Positions 48,101 to 55,763 of a stretch of DNA of 64,000 nucleotides are shown here, piece after piece. Each line of letters opens with the position of its first letter. Positions within the stretch are counted from its first letter, which is position 1. A model generated the notes under the pieces. That model was not told where the DNA came from and searched no databases. It saw nothing but the letters and a program-made list of their open reading frames with translations. Origin of the DNA: Acidovorax delafieldii (GTDB taxonomy: Bacteria; Pseudomonadota; Gammaproteobacteria; Burkholderiales; Burkholderiaceae_C); assembly GCF_007993815.1 (NCBI RefSeq), contig NZ_VJWE01000012.1:310001-374000 (forward strand), given 5' to 3'. The translations under genes and the position numbers were made by a program.

Positions 48101-48410
48101 AGCGGGGGTTGGCCGTGAACAGGCCCCGCAGGCCGTTGACCACCTCGGTGTGACCGGCAATGCGCTGGCTCAGCGCCTCGGCAAACGCCCGCGTCTCCTG
48201 GGTGAAGCGCGCTTCTTCGATCTGCGCCATCGACGCGGCCTGGTGTTGCGCCAGCCACAGGCTCACCACCAACCCCAGAACGGCCACACCCATGCCCGCC
48301 ACCCAATGCCGATAGCGGCTTGGGGGTGCCAGGGCAGCCAGCGGGGAAGAAGTGGAAGAAGTCAGAGACGTGCCTTTGCTTTGCTGGCCGGGGAGCCGAC
48401 CAGACACCAT
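45198..48410 (-). CDS. CHASE-PAS-PAS-GGDEF-EAL cyclic-di-GMP protein
   Basis: A 1070-residue membrane protein. TM1 (about 37-54) and TM2 (about 343-363) enclose a periplasmic CHASE domain (QRYPGVRNLSFTRWVPGRER). Two PAS domains follow (EERFRALFNQATVGVAQVDS; EQRLRSILERLPMGLCLVQD), then GGDEF with an intact RQGGDEF site and EAL with intact AEALLRW, EMTEGLLL, DDFGTGYSSLSYLK and EGVETEAQ. Both activities look possible. The position of the inhibitory I-site reads HEDD instead of RxxD, so feedback inhibition is probably lost. The ATG at 48410 is preferred to a GTG 33 bases upstream; neither has a good ribosome site. Confidence 0.92.
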   Translation of the reverse strand: MVSGRLPGQQSKGTSLTSSTSSPLAALAPPSRYRHWVAGMGVAVLGLVVSLWLAQHQAASMAQIEEARFTQETRAFAEALSQRIAGHTEVVNGLRGLFTANPRLSRLDFERAASEMEVGQRYPGVRNLSFTRWVPGREREAYEARVRADTSLSPDGLPQFKIHPPGERAEYFVAEYLWPMFGNEGVLGLDISAQPANLAAMRYSRDSGQTVVSAPFDLLQETTHRAGIVIRVPVFDPTAGTAEQRFVGAVASTLRVYDLVQGLGSQGFLNGIAVAMADLGPVRPDSGDAMVRPLLEQTAPGLPGVRPLVRELGVHDRRWQLTFYPTRSFLTASETRLPWLAGLAAAVVSLLLASVVALLVRQRTLALVRAQLSDDARRESEERFRALFNQATVGVAQVDSATGQFVRVNQRYADILGYSPEEMVGMTFQSLTHPDDLAADLAQVRRLQSGDVPEYRLEKRYIHKDGHEVWGDLTVSSMWASGSAPGHHIAVVQDITARKRMEENLRANEQRLRSILERLPMGLCLVQDDGLISFRNQRYVQICGYTQEEVPDTDTWWQRAYPDAAERDAIRQRLLDTRHLGVIPLAEYTIRCADGKYKPVEISGIFVEGGRLITMQDLSERKAAEEEINQLAYYDPLTRLPNRRLLMDRLQQALATSARHQRSGALLMLDLDNFKTVNETRGHDRGDALLLQVAHRLRGCVHEDDTVARQGGDEFVVVLEDLGDSPEEAAARAEDVGQRILGVLREPYQIDGAAHHSSLSMGVTIYSGTRETVDELLKRADLALYQAKNAGRDTLRFYDPQMQAAVSARATLELDMRVGLAQGQFELYYQPQIDHGRITGAEALLRWRHPRDGFISPAHFIPLAEETGLILPLGEWVLQAACRRLAAWAQQPDLALLSLAVNVSPRQFHQSGFVAQVLAALAGAGADGHQLKLEMTEGLLLQDVEDTIDKMGQLKGYGVGFSLDDFGTGYSSLSYLKRLPLDQLKIDQSFVRDVLTDPNDAAIARTVVALGTSLGLRVIAEGVETEAQREFLERHHCHAWQGYLLSPPVAVAEFEALVRRTNGALDGRLG

Positions 48411-48492
48411 GCAAATTGCGCAGGATAGCGGCAATCCAGCCACTGTGGAGCCAACATTTGGTTACGGCGAAAAATTTAAGAAAAAAGTGCCT

Positions 48493-48536
48493 CTAGCGCC
48501 ACAGCGACTTACCTCACAAGCTATGAAATGATGAGC
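48493..48536 (+). repeat. Copy of the ~44-bp repeat
   Basis: CTAGCGCCACAGCGACTTAC, CTCACAA, GCTATGAAATGATGAGC. The head and the GCTATnAAA tail are recognisable; the middle is diverged. It lies between the CHASE-GGDEF-EAL gene and the ScfR-type regulator gene. Confidence 0.5.
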
Positions 48537-48564
48537 ATATTTCGCCACCAGAACGACCACGGGT

Positions 48565-50016
48565 TTACCCGACAACCGCCCCTGGCGCCACGGGGTACGG
48601 CGCGAAACGGCTGCGGTTTTCATTCACATCCAACGCCCGCCCGATGGGCGGAAACGCGCGTTGCGGACAGGCATCGCGCTCACACACCTTGCAGCCCATG
48701 CCGATGGGCACGGCGGCCTCGGGGTTGGCCAGATCCAGCCCGCGTGAATACACCAGTTGCGGCGCGTGGCGGATGTCACAACCCAGGGCTACGGAGAACT
48801 CCTTGCCGGGCACACCCCAGCCGCCCCCGCTGCGCGACACCACGCGCGCCACCCACAGGTAGGCGCGACCATCGGGCATGCGTGCCACCTGCGGCACGAT
48901 GCGGCCCGGCTGTGCGAAGGCCTCGTACACATTCCACAGCGGGCAGGTGCCGCCGATTTTGCTGAAGTGAAAGTGTGTGGCCGACTGCCGCTTGCTGATG
49001 TTGCCCGCGCGGTCTACCCGGATGAAGAAGAACGGCACGCCGCGCGCGCTGGGGCGTTGCAAGGTGGACAGGCGGTGGCACACCGTCTCGAAGCCCACGC
49101 CAAACTGCTGGCCCAGTCGGTCGATGTCGTAATGCGCCGCTTCGGCCGCCTGCAAAAAGGCCGTGTAGGGCAGCACCAGCGCCCCCGCAAAGTAGTTGGC
49201 CAGACCGATGCGCGCCAGCGCCCGGGCCTGGTCGCTCGACAGCCCAGCGCCAGCGGCCAAACGTTGCAGCTCGGCGCCCTGCTCCAGAAACGCCAGCTGC
49301 GTCGCCATCTGGAACGCGCGCTGCCCCCGCTCCAACCCCGCCGCCAGCTGCAGCAGCCCGGCCTCGGCCTGGAACACGCGCTGCGCATGGCCAGGCAGGT
49401 CGGCCACATCCACCACGCGCACCCCGTGGGCCACAAGCAGGCGTTGGGCCAGCGCCTCATCGGCCCGGCCGGGCAGCAGGCCCCATTCAACGGCACAGCG
49501 TTCGGCAGCATCGTCCAGCTCGGCAATGTGGTTCTGGCGTGCAAAAAAGAAGTCGCGCACTTCTTCATAAGCCATGGGCGGATGGTGGGCCACCGTGCCC
49601 TCGCCGTCCCGGTCATTGCCCAGGGCGGCCAGGCGCTCCAGCGCCTGACGGTGCCGCTGGTGCAACGCCAGCAGCGTGCGCGCTACAGCGGGCATGCCTG
49701 CGGCCAGCTCGCGGATCTCTGCCAGAGACACGGCATCGCCCGCGCCCTCCCCGCCCACCCCGGCAGGCAAGTCGGCCAGCACCTCGCGCAGGCCCGTGAT
49801 GAGCCGCGCTTCATCGTCGTCTGAGAAGCGCTGCACGTCCACACCGAATACAGCATTGATCTTGAGCAGCACGGGCACCGTGAGCGGGCGCTGGTTCTGC
49901 TCCAGCTGGTTGAGGTAGCTGGCCGACAGGTCCAGCGCCCGCGCCAGCGCAATCTGGGTCATGCCGCGCTCTTCGCGCAGGCGGCGCAGGCGCACACCCA
50001 TGAAGGTTTTTTTCAT
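48565..50016 (-). CDS. ScfR-type transcriptional regulator (XRE HTH + IrrE-like + ScfR C-terminal domain)
   Basis: A 483-residue regulator of the short-chain fatty acyl (ScfR/RamB/PrpR) family. The N-terminal XRE helix-turn-helix is GVRLRRLREERGMTQIALAR and ASYLNQLEQNQRPLTVP. A long middle region follows, then an IrrE-like segment (ARIGLANYFAGALVLPYTAF, AHYDIDRLGQQFGVGFETVC). The C-terminal domain has cysteines CPLWN, LGCD and CKVCERDAC; in the mycobacterial homologue PrpR a comparable region holds an Fe-S cluster and senses short-chain acyl-CoA. It is divergent from the thioesterase-prpC-acnD-prpF genes and is the obvious candidate activator of propionate use. The ATG at 50016 opens the HTH. 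Confidence 0.9.
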   Translation of the reverse strand: MKKTFMGVRLRRLREERGMTQIALARALDLSASYLNQLEQNQRPLTVPVLLKINAVFGVDVQRFSDDDEARLITGLREVLADLPAGVGGEGAGDAVSLAEIRELAAGMPAVARTLLALHQRHRQALERLAALGNDRDGEGTVAHHPPMAYEEVRDFFFARQNHIAELDDAAERCAVEWGLLPGRADEALAQRLLVAHGVRVVDVADLPGHAQRVFQAEAGLLQLAAGLERGQRAFQMATQLAFLEQGAELQRLAAGAGLSSDQARALARIGLANYFAGALVLPYTAFLQAAEAAHYDIDRLGQQFGVGFETVCHRLSTLQRPSARGVPFFFIRVDRAGNISKRQSATHFHFSKIGGTCPLWNVYEAFAQPGRIVPQVARMPDGRAYLWVARVVSRSGGGWGVPGKEFSVALGCDIRHAPQLVYSRGLDLANPEAAVPIGMGCKVCERDACPQRAFPPIGRALDVNENRSRFAPYPVAPGAVVG

Positions 50017-50056
50017 TCCATCTTTCTCGGTGCTCTTTGGTCGCACCCTGATCGCC

Positions 50057-50148
50057 ATTCGCAATATTCGCAAATTGACGGGTTTTAGTTCGCAATCATT
50101 CGCCAATTCAGGGCTTACAGCGGGATGCCATTGTGCGTAAATTGCGAA
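50057..50148. promoter_or_regulatory. Cluster of TTCGCAA boxes, candidate ScfR operator
   Basis: Four direct boxes, TTCGCAAT (50058), TTCGCAAA (50067), TTCGCAAT (50089) and TTCGCCAA (50099), plus an inverted TTGCGAA (50142-50148), fill the 134-base gap between the regulator and the methylcitrate genes. Boxes are 9-10 bases apart in pairs, with 22 bases between pairs, so they lie roughly on one DNA face. RamB/PrpR-type regulators are known to bind TTTGCAAA-like sites, which resemble these boxes. Confidence 0.65.
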
Positions 50149-50150
50149 GC

Positions 50151-50546
50151 ATGACAACCCCCACTGGCACCGTCGAACTGACGGAAATCGTCTTCCCCGC
50201 AGAAGCCAACCACTACGGCACGCTGTTCGGCGGCAACGCCCTGCAGCTCATGGCCAAGGCGGCGTTTCTGGCAGCGCGCGGCGCCGCACAGCGCGATGTG
50301 GTGATGGCGGGCGTGACCGACGTGCGTTTTCTGGCCCCCGTGCCCGTGGGCCATGTGCTCACGCTCCGCGCCTGGGTCACCCGCGTCGGCCGCAGCTCGC
50401 TCACCGTGTGCGTGACCGGTCTGGCCGCCACGCTGGGCTCGCCCCAGGACGAAGTGCTGAAGGGAATTTTTGAAATGGTGGCGGTGGATGGCAAAGGCCG
50501 CCCCGCTGCCATCGCCAACGCATACGTAAACCAGGAGACCGCATGA
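50151..50546 (+). CDS. Hotdog-fold acyl-CoA thioesterase (YciA/BACH-like)
   Basis: A 131-residue hotdog protein. It shows [20 protein letters not shown], then [20 protein letters not shown] and DGKGRPAAI, the layout of the YciA/BACH acyl-CoA hydrolases. At the place where family members have the catalytic aspartate (GGxxLxxMD) this protein has alanine (MAKAAF), so activity may be altered. It begins immediately after the TTCGCAA boxes and overlaps prpC by four bases, so it is the first gene of the methylcitrate operon. A role in relieving propionyl-CoA stress is an inference. An upstream GTG at 50133 is a possible start. Confidence 0.82.
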   Translation: MTTPTGTVELTEIVFPAEANHYGTLFGGNALQLMAKAAFLAARGAAQRDVVMAGVTDVRFLAPVPVGHVLTLRAWVTRVGRSSLTVCVTGLAATLGSPQDEVLKGIFEMVAVDGKGRPAAIANAYVNQETA

Positions 50547-51700
50547 CTACCACCGTTGAAACCCCGGGCTTCAAGCCCAAGAAGTCCGTCGCGCTCTCGG
50601 GCGTGACGGCGGGCAACACCGCCCTGTGCACCGTGGGCCGCACGGGCAACGACCTGCATTACCGGGGCTACGACATCCTCGACATTGCCGAGGTCTGCGA
50701 GTTCGAAGAGATCGCCCACCTGCTGGTGCACGGCAAGCTGCCTACACGCGCCGACCTCCGGGCCTACAAGTCCAAGCTCAAGGCCCTGCGCGGCCTGCCG
50801 ATGAGTGTGAAGCAGGCGCTGGAGCAACTGCCCGCCGCCAGCCACCCCATGGACGTGATGCGCACGGGCGTCTCGGCCCTGGGCTGCGCGCTGCCTGAAA
50901 AGGATGACCACAACCTGCCGGGCGCGCGCGACATTGCCGACCGGCTCATGGCATCGCTGGGCTCCATGCTGCTCTATTGGCACCACTGGGCCAGCTCGGG
51001 CCGCCGCATCGAGGTGGAGACCGACGACGACTCCATCGGTGCGCACTTCTTGCACCTGTTGCACGGCTCCAAGCCCAGCGCAGCCTGGGAGCGTGCGATG
51101 CACACCTCGCTCAACCTGTATGCCGAGCACGAGTTCAACGCCAGCACCTTCACCGCCCGCGTGGTGGCCGGCACGGGCAGCGACATGTATTCGGCCATCA
51201 CCGGCGCCATCGGTGCGCTGCGGGGCCCCAAGCATGGCGGCGCGAACGAGGTGGCTTTCGAGATCCAGAAACGCTACGACAGCCCGGATGAGGCTGAGGC
51301 CGACATCCGCCGCCGCGTGGAGGCGAAGGAGGTGGTCATTGGTTTTGGTCACCCGGTCTACACCGTGAGCGACCCACGCAACGTCGTCATCAAGGGCGTT
51401 GCGCACAACTTGTCGCAGGAGGCTGGCAGCACCAAGATGTATGACATTGCCGAGCGGCTGGAGACCGTGATGTGGGAGGTCAAAAAGATGTTCCCCAACC
51501 TCGACTGGTTCAGCGCCGTGAGCTACCACATGATGGGTGTGCCCACCGCCATGTTCACTCCGCTGTTCGTCATCGCACGCACCAGCGGCTGGGCGGCACA
51601 CATCATCGAGCAACGCATCGACAACAAGATCATCCGGCCGAGTGCGAACTACACCGGGCCCGAAGACCTGGCGTTCGTACCAATCCAGGACCGCAAGTAA
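50543..51700 (+). CDS. prpC: 2-methylcitrate synthase
   Basis: A 385-residue citrate synthase-family enzyme that condenses propionyl-CoA with oxaloacetate. PrpC-type sequence starts [20 protein letters not shown] and [20 protein letters not shown]. Active-site blocks are [20 protein letters not shown] (His), [20 protein letters not shown] (His) and [20 protein letters not shown], with [20 protein letters not shown] near the end. Size and the neighbours acnD and prpF support methylcitrate rather than citrate synthase. It is translationally coupled to the preceding thioesterase gene (ATGA overlap). Confidence 0.96.
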   Translation: MTTTVETPGFKPKKSVALSGVTAGNTALCTVGRTGNDLHYRGYDILDIAEVCEFEEIAHLLVHGKLPTRADLRAYKSKLKALRGLPMSVKQALEQLPAASHPMDVMRTGVSALGCALPEKDDHNLPGARDIADRLMASLGSMLLYWHHWASSGRRIEVETDDDSIGAHFLHLLHGSKPSAAWERAMHTSLNLYAEHEFNASTFTARVVAGTGSDMYSAITGAIGALRGPKHGGANEVAFEIQKRYDSPDEAEADIRRRVEAKEVVIGFGHPVYTVSDPRNVVIKGVAHNLSQEAGSTKMYDIAERLETVMWEVKKMFPNLDWFSAVSYHMMGVPTAMFTPLFVIARTSGWAAHIIEQRIDNKIIRPSANYTGPEDLAFVPIQDRK

Positions 51701-51733
51701 AACCAAACGGCCGAAGCCCCCTGCCCCACGCTC

Positions 51734-54370
51734 ATGAACACTCTGTATCGCAAGAAGCTGCCCGGCACGCAGCTCGACTACTTTGATGCCCGCGAGGCCC
51801 TCGAAGCCCTGCAACCGGGCGCCTGGGCCACACTGCCCTACACCGCCCGAGTCCATGCCGAAAACATTGTGCGCCGTGCCGATCCGGCCACCATCAACGA
51901 CAGCCTGCGCCAGCTCGTCGAGCGGCGCAGCGACCGCGACTTCCCCTGGTACCCGGCACGCGTCGTGTGCCATGACATCCTGGGCCAGACGGCGCTGGTG
52001 GACCTGGCAGGCCTGCGCGATGCGATTGCCAAAGAAGGCGGCGACCCGGCCCAGGTGAACCCCGTCGTGCCGGTGCAGCTGATCGTGGACCATTCCCTGG
52101 CCGTGGAGTGTGGCGGGTTCGACCCCGACGCTTTCACCAAGAACCGCGCCATCGAAGACCGCCGCAACGAAGACCGCTTTCACTTCATCGAGTGGACCAA
52201 GAAAGCCTTTGCCAATGTAGATGTGATCCCGGCGGGGAACGGGATCATGCACCAGATCAATCTGGAAAAAATGTCGCCCGTGGTCCATGCCGACCGGGGC
52301 GTGGCCTACCCCGACACCTGCGTGGGCACCGACAGCCATACACCGCATGTGGACGCCCTGGGCGTGATCGCCATCGGCGTGGGCGGCCTGGAGGCCGAGA
52401 ACGTGATGTTGGGGCGTGCATCGATGATGCGGCTGCCCGAGATCGTGGGCGTGCAGCTGACCGGCCAGCGCCAGGACGGCATCACCGCCACCGATGTGGT
52501 GCTGGCGCTCACCGAATTTTTGCGCAAGGCCAAGGTGGTGGGGGCGTACCTGGAGTTCTTTGGCGAAGGGGCAGCCAAGCTCACGATTGGCGACCGCGCC
52601 ACCATCTCGAACATGGCGCCCGAATACGGCGCCACGGCGGCCCTGTTCAGCATCGACGAACAGACGCTGGAGTATCTGACGCTGACGGGCCGCGAGGCGG
52701 AACAAGTGAAGCTGGTCGAGGCTTATGCCAAGGCAGCGGGATTGTGGTCCGACACCCTCCAGGACGCTGTCTACGCACGCAACCTGGTGTTCGATCTGTC
52801 GAGCGTGGTGCGCAACCTGGCCGGCCCCTCCAACCCCCACGCGCGCGTGGCCACGTCCGACCTGACGGCCCAAGGCATCGCGGGCCCCTGGGCGATGCCC
52901 GCACCACAGGACGGCACGATGCCCGATGGCGCTGTGGTCATTGCCGCCATCACCAGCTGCACCAACACCTCCAACCCGCGCAACGTGATCGCCGCCGCGC
53001 TGCTGGCGCGCAACGCCAACCGGCTGGGCCTCACGCGCAAGCCCTGGGTCAAGACCTCGCTGGCGCCCGGCTCCAAGGCGGTGGAGCTGTATTTGAAGGA
53101 AGCGGGCTTGCTGGCCGACCTGGAAAAGCTCGGCTTTGGCATCGTGGCCTTTGCCTGCACCACGTGCAACGGGATGAGTGGCGCGCTGGACCCTGCCATC
53201 CAGCAGGAGATCATCGACCGCGACCTCTACGCCACCGCCGTGCTCTCGGGCAACCGCAATTTCGACGGGCGCATCCACCCCTATGCCAAGCAGGCGTTTC
53301 TGGCCTCGCCCCCGCTCGTGGTGGCCTATGCGATGGCGGGCACGGTGCGTTTTGACATCGAAAAGGACGTGCTGGCGGTGGTGAACGGAAGAGAAATTCG
53401 CCTCAAAGACCTGTGGCCCAGCGACGAGGAAATCGACGCCGTGGTGAAAACTGCCGTGAAGCCCGCGCAGTACCGCGCCGTGTACGAACCCATGTTCGCC
53501 ATCCGACCGGGCGATGGCGAGCGCGTCTCGCCGCAGTACGGCTGGCGAACACAGTCCACCTACATCCGCCGCCCGCCCTACTGGGACACCGAGGGGATCG
53601 GTGCACTCGCCGCCCACCCGCGCACGTTGAAAGGCATGCGCCCGCTGGCCCTCCTGCCCGACAACATCACGACCGACCACCTGTCACCTTCGAACGCCAT
53701 CCTGCGGGACAGCGCTGCGGGTGAATATCTGGCGCGCATGGGCGTGCCCGAGGAAGACTTCAACTCCTACGCCACGCACCGGGGTGACCACCTCACCGCC
53801 ATGCGTGCCACGTTTGCCAACCCGCAGCTCGTCAACGAAATGGCCGTGGTGGATGGCAAAGTGAAAAAAGGCTCGCTCGCCCGCGTGGAGCCCGAGGGCC
53901 AGGTGATGCGCATGTGGGAGGCGATGGAAACCTATCTGAACCGCCGCCAGCCGCTCATCATCATTGCTGGCGCCGACTACGGCCAGGGGTCCAGCCGCGA
54001 CTGGGCCGCCAAGGGGGTGCGGCTGGCGGGGGTGGAGGTGGTGGTGGCGGAGGGGTTTGAGCGCATCCACCGCACTAACCTGATTGGCATGGGGGTGTTG
54101 CCGCTGGAGTTTGAGGCGGGAGTCAACCGCATCACGCTGGGGCTGGATGGGACAGAGGTGTATGGCGTGGAGGGAGACATGCAACCCCGTGCCGACCTCA
54201 CCCTGGTCATCCACCGCAAGAATGGCGAGGAAACCAAGGTGCCCATGACATGCCGACTCGACACCGCCGAAGAGGTCTCGATCTACCAGGCGGGCGGCGT
54301 GCTGCAGCGCTTTGCGCAAGACTTCTTGGCCAAGAATACAGAACCAAAAAAGGCTCTGGCGCCCGTCTAG
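51734..54370 (+). CDS. acnD: Fe-S-dependent 2-methylcitrate dehydratase
   Basis: An 878-residue aconitase-family enzyme that dehydrates 2-methylcitrate to a 2-methylaconitate isomer. Cluster and substrate residues appear in CVGTDSHTPHVDALGVIAIG, ITSCTNTSNPRNVIAA (first cluster cysteine) and FACTTCNGMSGALDPA (the other two). The swivelling domain has ADYGQGSSRDWAAKGVRLAG. AcnD hallmarks are the start MNTLYRKKLPGTQLDYFDAR and the position before prpF, whose isomerase is required because AcnD makes the wrong isomer. The gap to prpC is 33 bases and to prpF 35. Confidence 0.96.
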   Translation: MNTLYRKKLPGTQLDYFDAREALEALQPGAWATLPYTARVHAENIVRRADPATINDSLRQLVERRSDRDFPWYPARVVCHDILGQTALVDLAGLRDAIAKEGGDPAQVNPVVPVQLIVDHSLAVECGGFDPDAFTKNRAIEDRRNEDRFHFIEWTKKAFANVDVIPAGNGIMHQINLEKMSPVVHADRGVAYPDTCVGTDSHTPHVDALGVIAIGVGGLEAENVMLGRASMMRLPEIVGVQLTGQRQDGITATDVVLALTEFLRKAKVVGAYLEFFGEGAAKLTIGDRATISNMAPEYGATAALFSIDEQTLEYLTLTGREAEQVKLVEAYAKAAGLWSDTLQDAVYARNLVFDLSSVVRNLAGPSNPHARVATSDLTAQGIAGPWAMPAPQDGTMPDGAVVIAAITSCTNTSNPRNVIAAALLARNANRLGLTRKPWVKTSLAPGSKAVELYLKEAGLLADLEKLGFGIVAFACTTCNGMSGALDPAIQQEIIDRDLYATAVLSGNRNFDGRIHPYAKQAFLASPPLVVAYAMAGTVRFDIEKDVLAVVNGREIRLKDLWPSDEEIDAVVKTAVKPAQYRAVYEPMFAIRPGDGERVSPQYGWRTQSTYIRRPPYWDTEGIGALAAHPRTLKGMRPLALLPDNITTDHLSPSNAILRDSAAGEYLARMGVPEEDFNSYATHRGDHLTAMRATFANPQLVNEMAVVDGKVKKGSLARVEPEGQVMRMWEAMETYLNRRQPLIIIAGADYGQGSSRDWAAKGVRLAGVEVVVAEGFERIHRTNLIGMGVLPLEFEAGVNRITLGLDGTEVYGVEGDMQPRADLTLVIHRKNGEETKVPMTCRLDTAEEVSIYQAGGVLQRFAQDFLAKNTEPKKALAPV

Positions 54371-54405
54371 CAATCGCCACGCGCTATCCAATTTGATATT
54401 TCTCC

Positions 54406-55683
54406 ATGAGCATTTTCCCCGCACCACAGATCCGCATCCCCGCCACCTACCTGCGGGGCGGCACCAGCAAAGGCGTGTTCTTTCGCCTTGACGACCTGCC
54501 CGCCCCCGCCCAGCAACCCGGCCCGGCGCGGGACGCGTTGCTGCTGCGCGTGCTGGGCAGCCCTGATCCGTACGGCAAGCAGATCGACGGCATGGGCAAT
54601 GCGTCGTCGAGCACCAGCAAGGCGGTGATCCTGTCGCGCAGCACGCGGCCGGGCCACGACGTGGACTACCTGTTTGGCCAGGTATCCATCGACCAGCCTT
54701 TTGTGGACTGGAGCGGCAACTGCGGCAACCTGTCGGCTGCGGTGGGGCCGTGTGCCATTCACATGGGGCTGATCGATGCGGCGCGGATTCCACAGAACGG
54801 CACCTTTCCGGTTCGCATTTGGCAGGCCAACATCGGCAAGACCATCGTCGCGCATGTGCCTATCACCCAGGGGCAGGTGCAAGAAACGGGTGACTTTGAA
54901 CTGGACGGCGTGACTTTTGCCGCCGCCGAGGTGGCGCTGGAGTTCATGGCCCCGGCGGACGATGGCGATGATGGGGAAGCCATCTCGACAGCGCCGGGCC
55001 GCCCCAATCTGCTGAGGGCCCCCTCGGGGGGCAGCGAACCACACGCAGTGGGGAGCGTGGGGGCGTTATTCCCGACGGGCAACGTGGTGGACACCTTGGA
55101 GGTGCCCGGGGTCGGCAGCTTTGCCGCCACGCTGATCAACTCGGGTATCCCCACCCTCTTTCTCAATGCACAAGAGCTGGGTTACACCGGCACCGAGCTG
55201 CAGCGGGCCATCAACGGCGATGCGGCGGCACTGGCGCGCTTCGAGACGATCCGTGCATACGGCGCCCTGCGCATGGGCCTGATCCAGCATGTGAGCGAGG
55301 CCGCCACGCGCCAGCACACTCCCAAGATCGCCTTCGTCGCGCCTCCCGCCAGCTACACGGCCTCCAGCGGCAAAGCCATTGACGCCAAGGACATCGACCT
55401 GCTGGTGCGCGCGCTCTCCATGGGCCAGCTGCACCACGCCATGATGGGCACGGCGGCGGTGGCCATTGGCACGGCGGCAGCCATCCCAGGCACGCTGGTC
55501 AACCTGGCAGCGGGCGGTGGCGTGCGCAGCAGCGTGCGGTTTGGCCACCCCTCGGGCACCCTGCGCGTGGGGGCCGAAGCAACGCAGATCAACGGCCAGT
55601 GGAAGGTGACCAAGGCCCTGATGAGCCGCAGCGCCCGCATCCTGATGGAAGGCTGGGTGCGGGTGCCGGGCGACATTTTTTAA
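54406..55683 (+). CDS. prpF: 2-methylaconitate cis-trans isomerase
   Basis: A 425-residue PrpF-family isomerase that converts the AcnD product to the isomer needed for hydration to methylisocitrate. Family motifs: IPATYLRGGTSKGVFFRLDD, KQIDGMGNASSSTSKAVILS, VDWSGNCGNLSAAVGPCAIH, and GGVRSSVRFGHPSGTLRVGA. It is longer than the usual ~395 residues. Residues about 197-220 (GRPNLLRAPSGGSEPHAVGS) are low-complexity and unlike the family; the DNA there is a GC-rich element with CCCCCTCGGGGGGC, apparently inserted in frame into a surface loop before VVDTLEVPGVGSF. Function is probably retained. Confidence 0.95.
   Translation: MSIFPAPQIRIPATYLRGGTSKGVFFRLDDLPAPAQQPGPARDALLLRVLGSPDPYGKQIDGMGNASSSTSKAVILSRSTRPGHDVDYLFGQVSIDQPFVDWSGNCGNLSAAVGPCAIHMGLIDAARIPQNGTFPVRIWQANIGKTIVAHVPITQGQVQETGDFELDGVTFAAAEVALEFMAPADDGDDGEAISTAPGRPNLLRAPSGGSEPHAVGSVGALFPTGNVVDTLEVPGVGSFAATLINSGIPTLFLNAQELGYTGTELQRAINGDAAALARFETIRAYGALRMGLIQHVSEAATRQHTPKIAFVAPPASYTASSGKAIDAKDIDLLVRALSMGQLHHAMMGTAAVAIGTAAAIPGTLVNLAAGGGVRSSVRFGHPSGTLRVGAEATQINGQWKVTKALMSRSARILMEGWVRVPGDIF
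54994..55064. repeat. GC-rich element inserted in frame in prpF
   Basis: GGGCCGCCCCAATCTGCTGA, GGGCCCCCTCGGGGGGCAGC, then ACACGCAGTGGGGAGCGTGG. Dense G and C runs and a CCCCCTCGGGGGG hairpin mark it off from flanking coding sequence. It is translated in frame as about 24 residues. I recall similar strings between genes in Comamonadaceae, but no second full copy lies in this window. Confidence 0.55.
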
Positions 55684-55697
55684 AGCAAAAATGGCTT

Positions 55698-55741
55698 GAT
55701 GCGCTAGTGAATCATGCGCTAACAGCTATCAAACATATAGC
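55698..55741 (+). repeat. Well-preserved copy of the ~44-bp repeat
   Basis: GATGCGCTAGTGAATCATGC, GCTAACA, GCTATCAAACATATAGC. It shares 18 consecutive bases with the copy inside dapE. It lies 15 bases after the prpF stop and fills most of the 80-base gap to the next gene. Confidence 0.78.
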
Positions 55742-55763
55742 AACCCAGCTCACCCCCCCAAAC

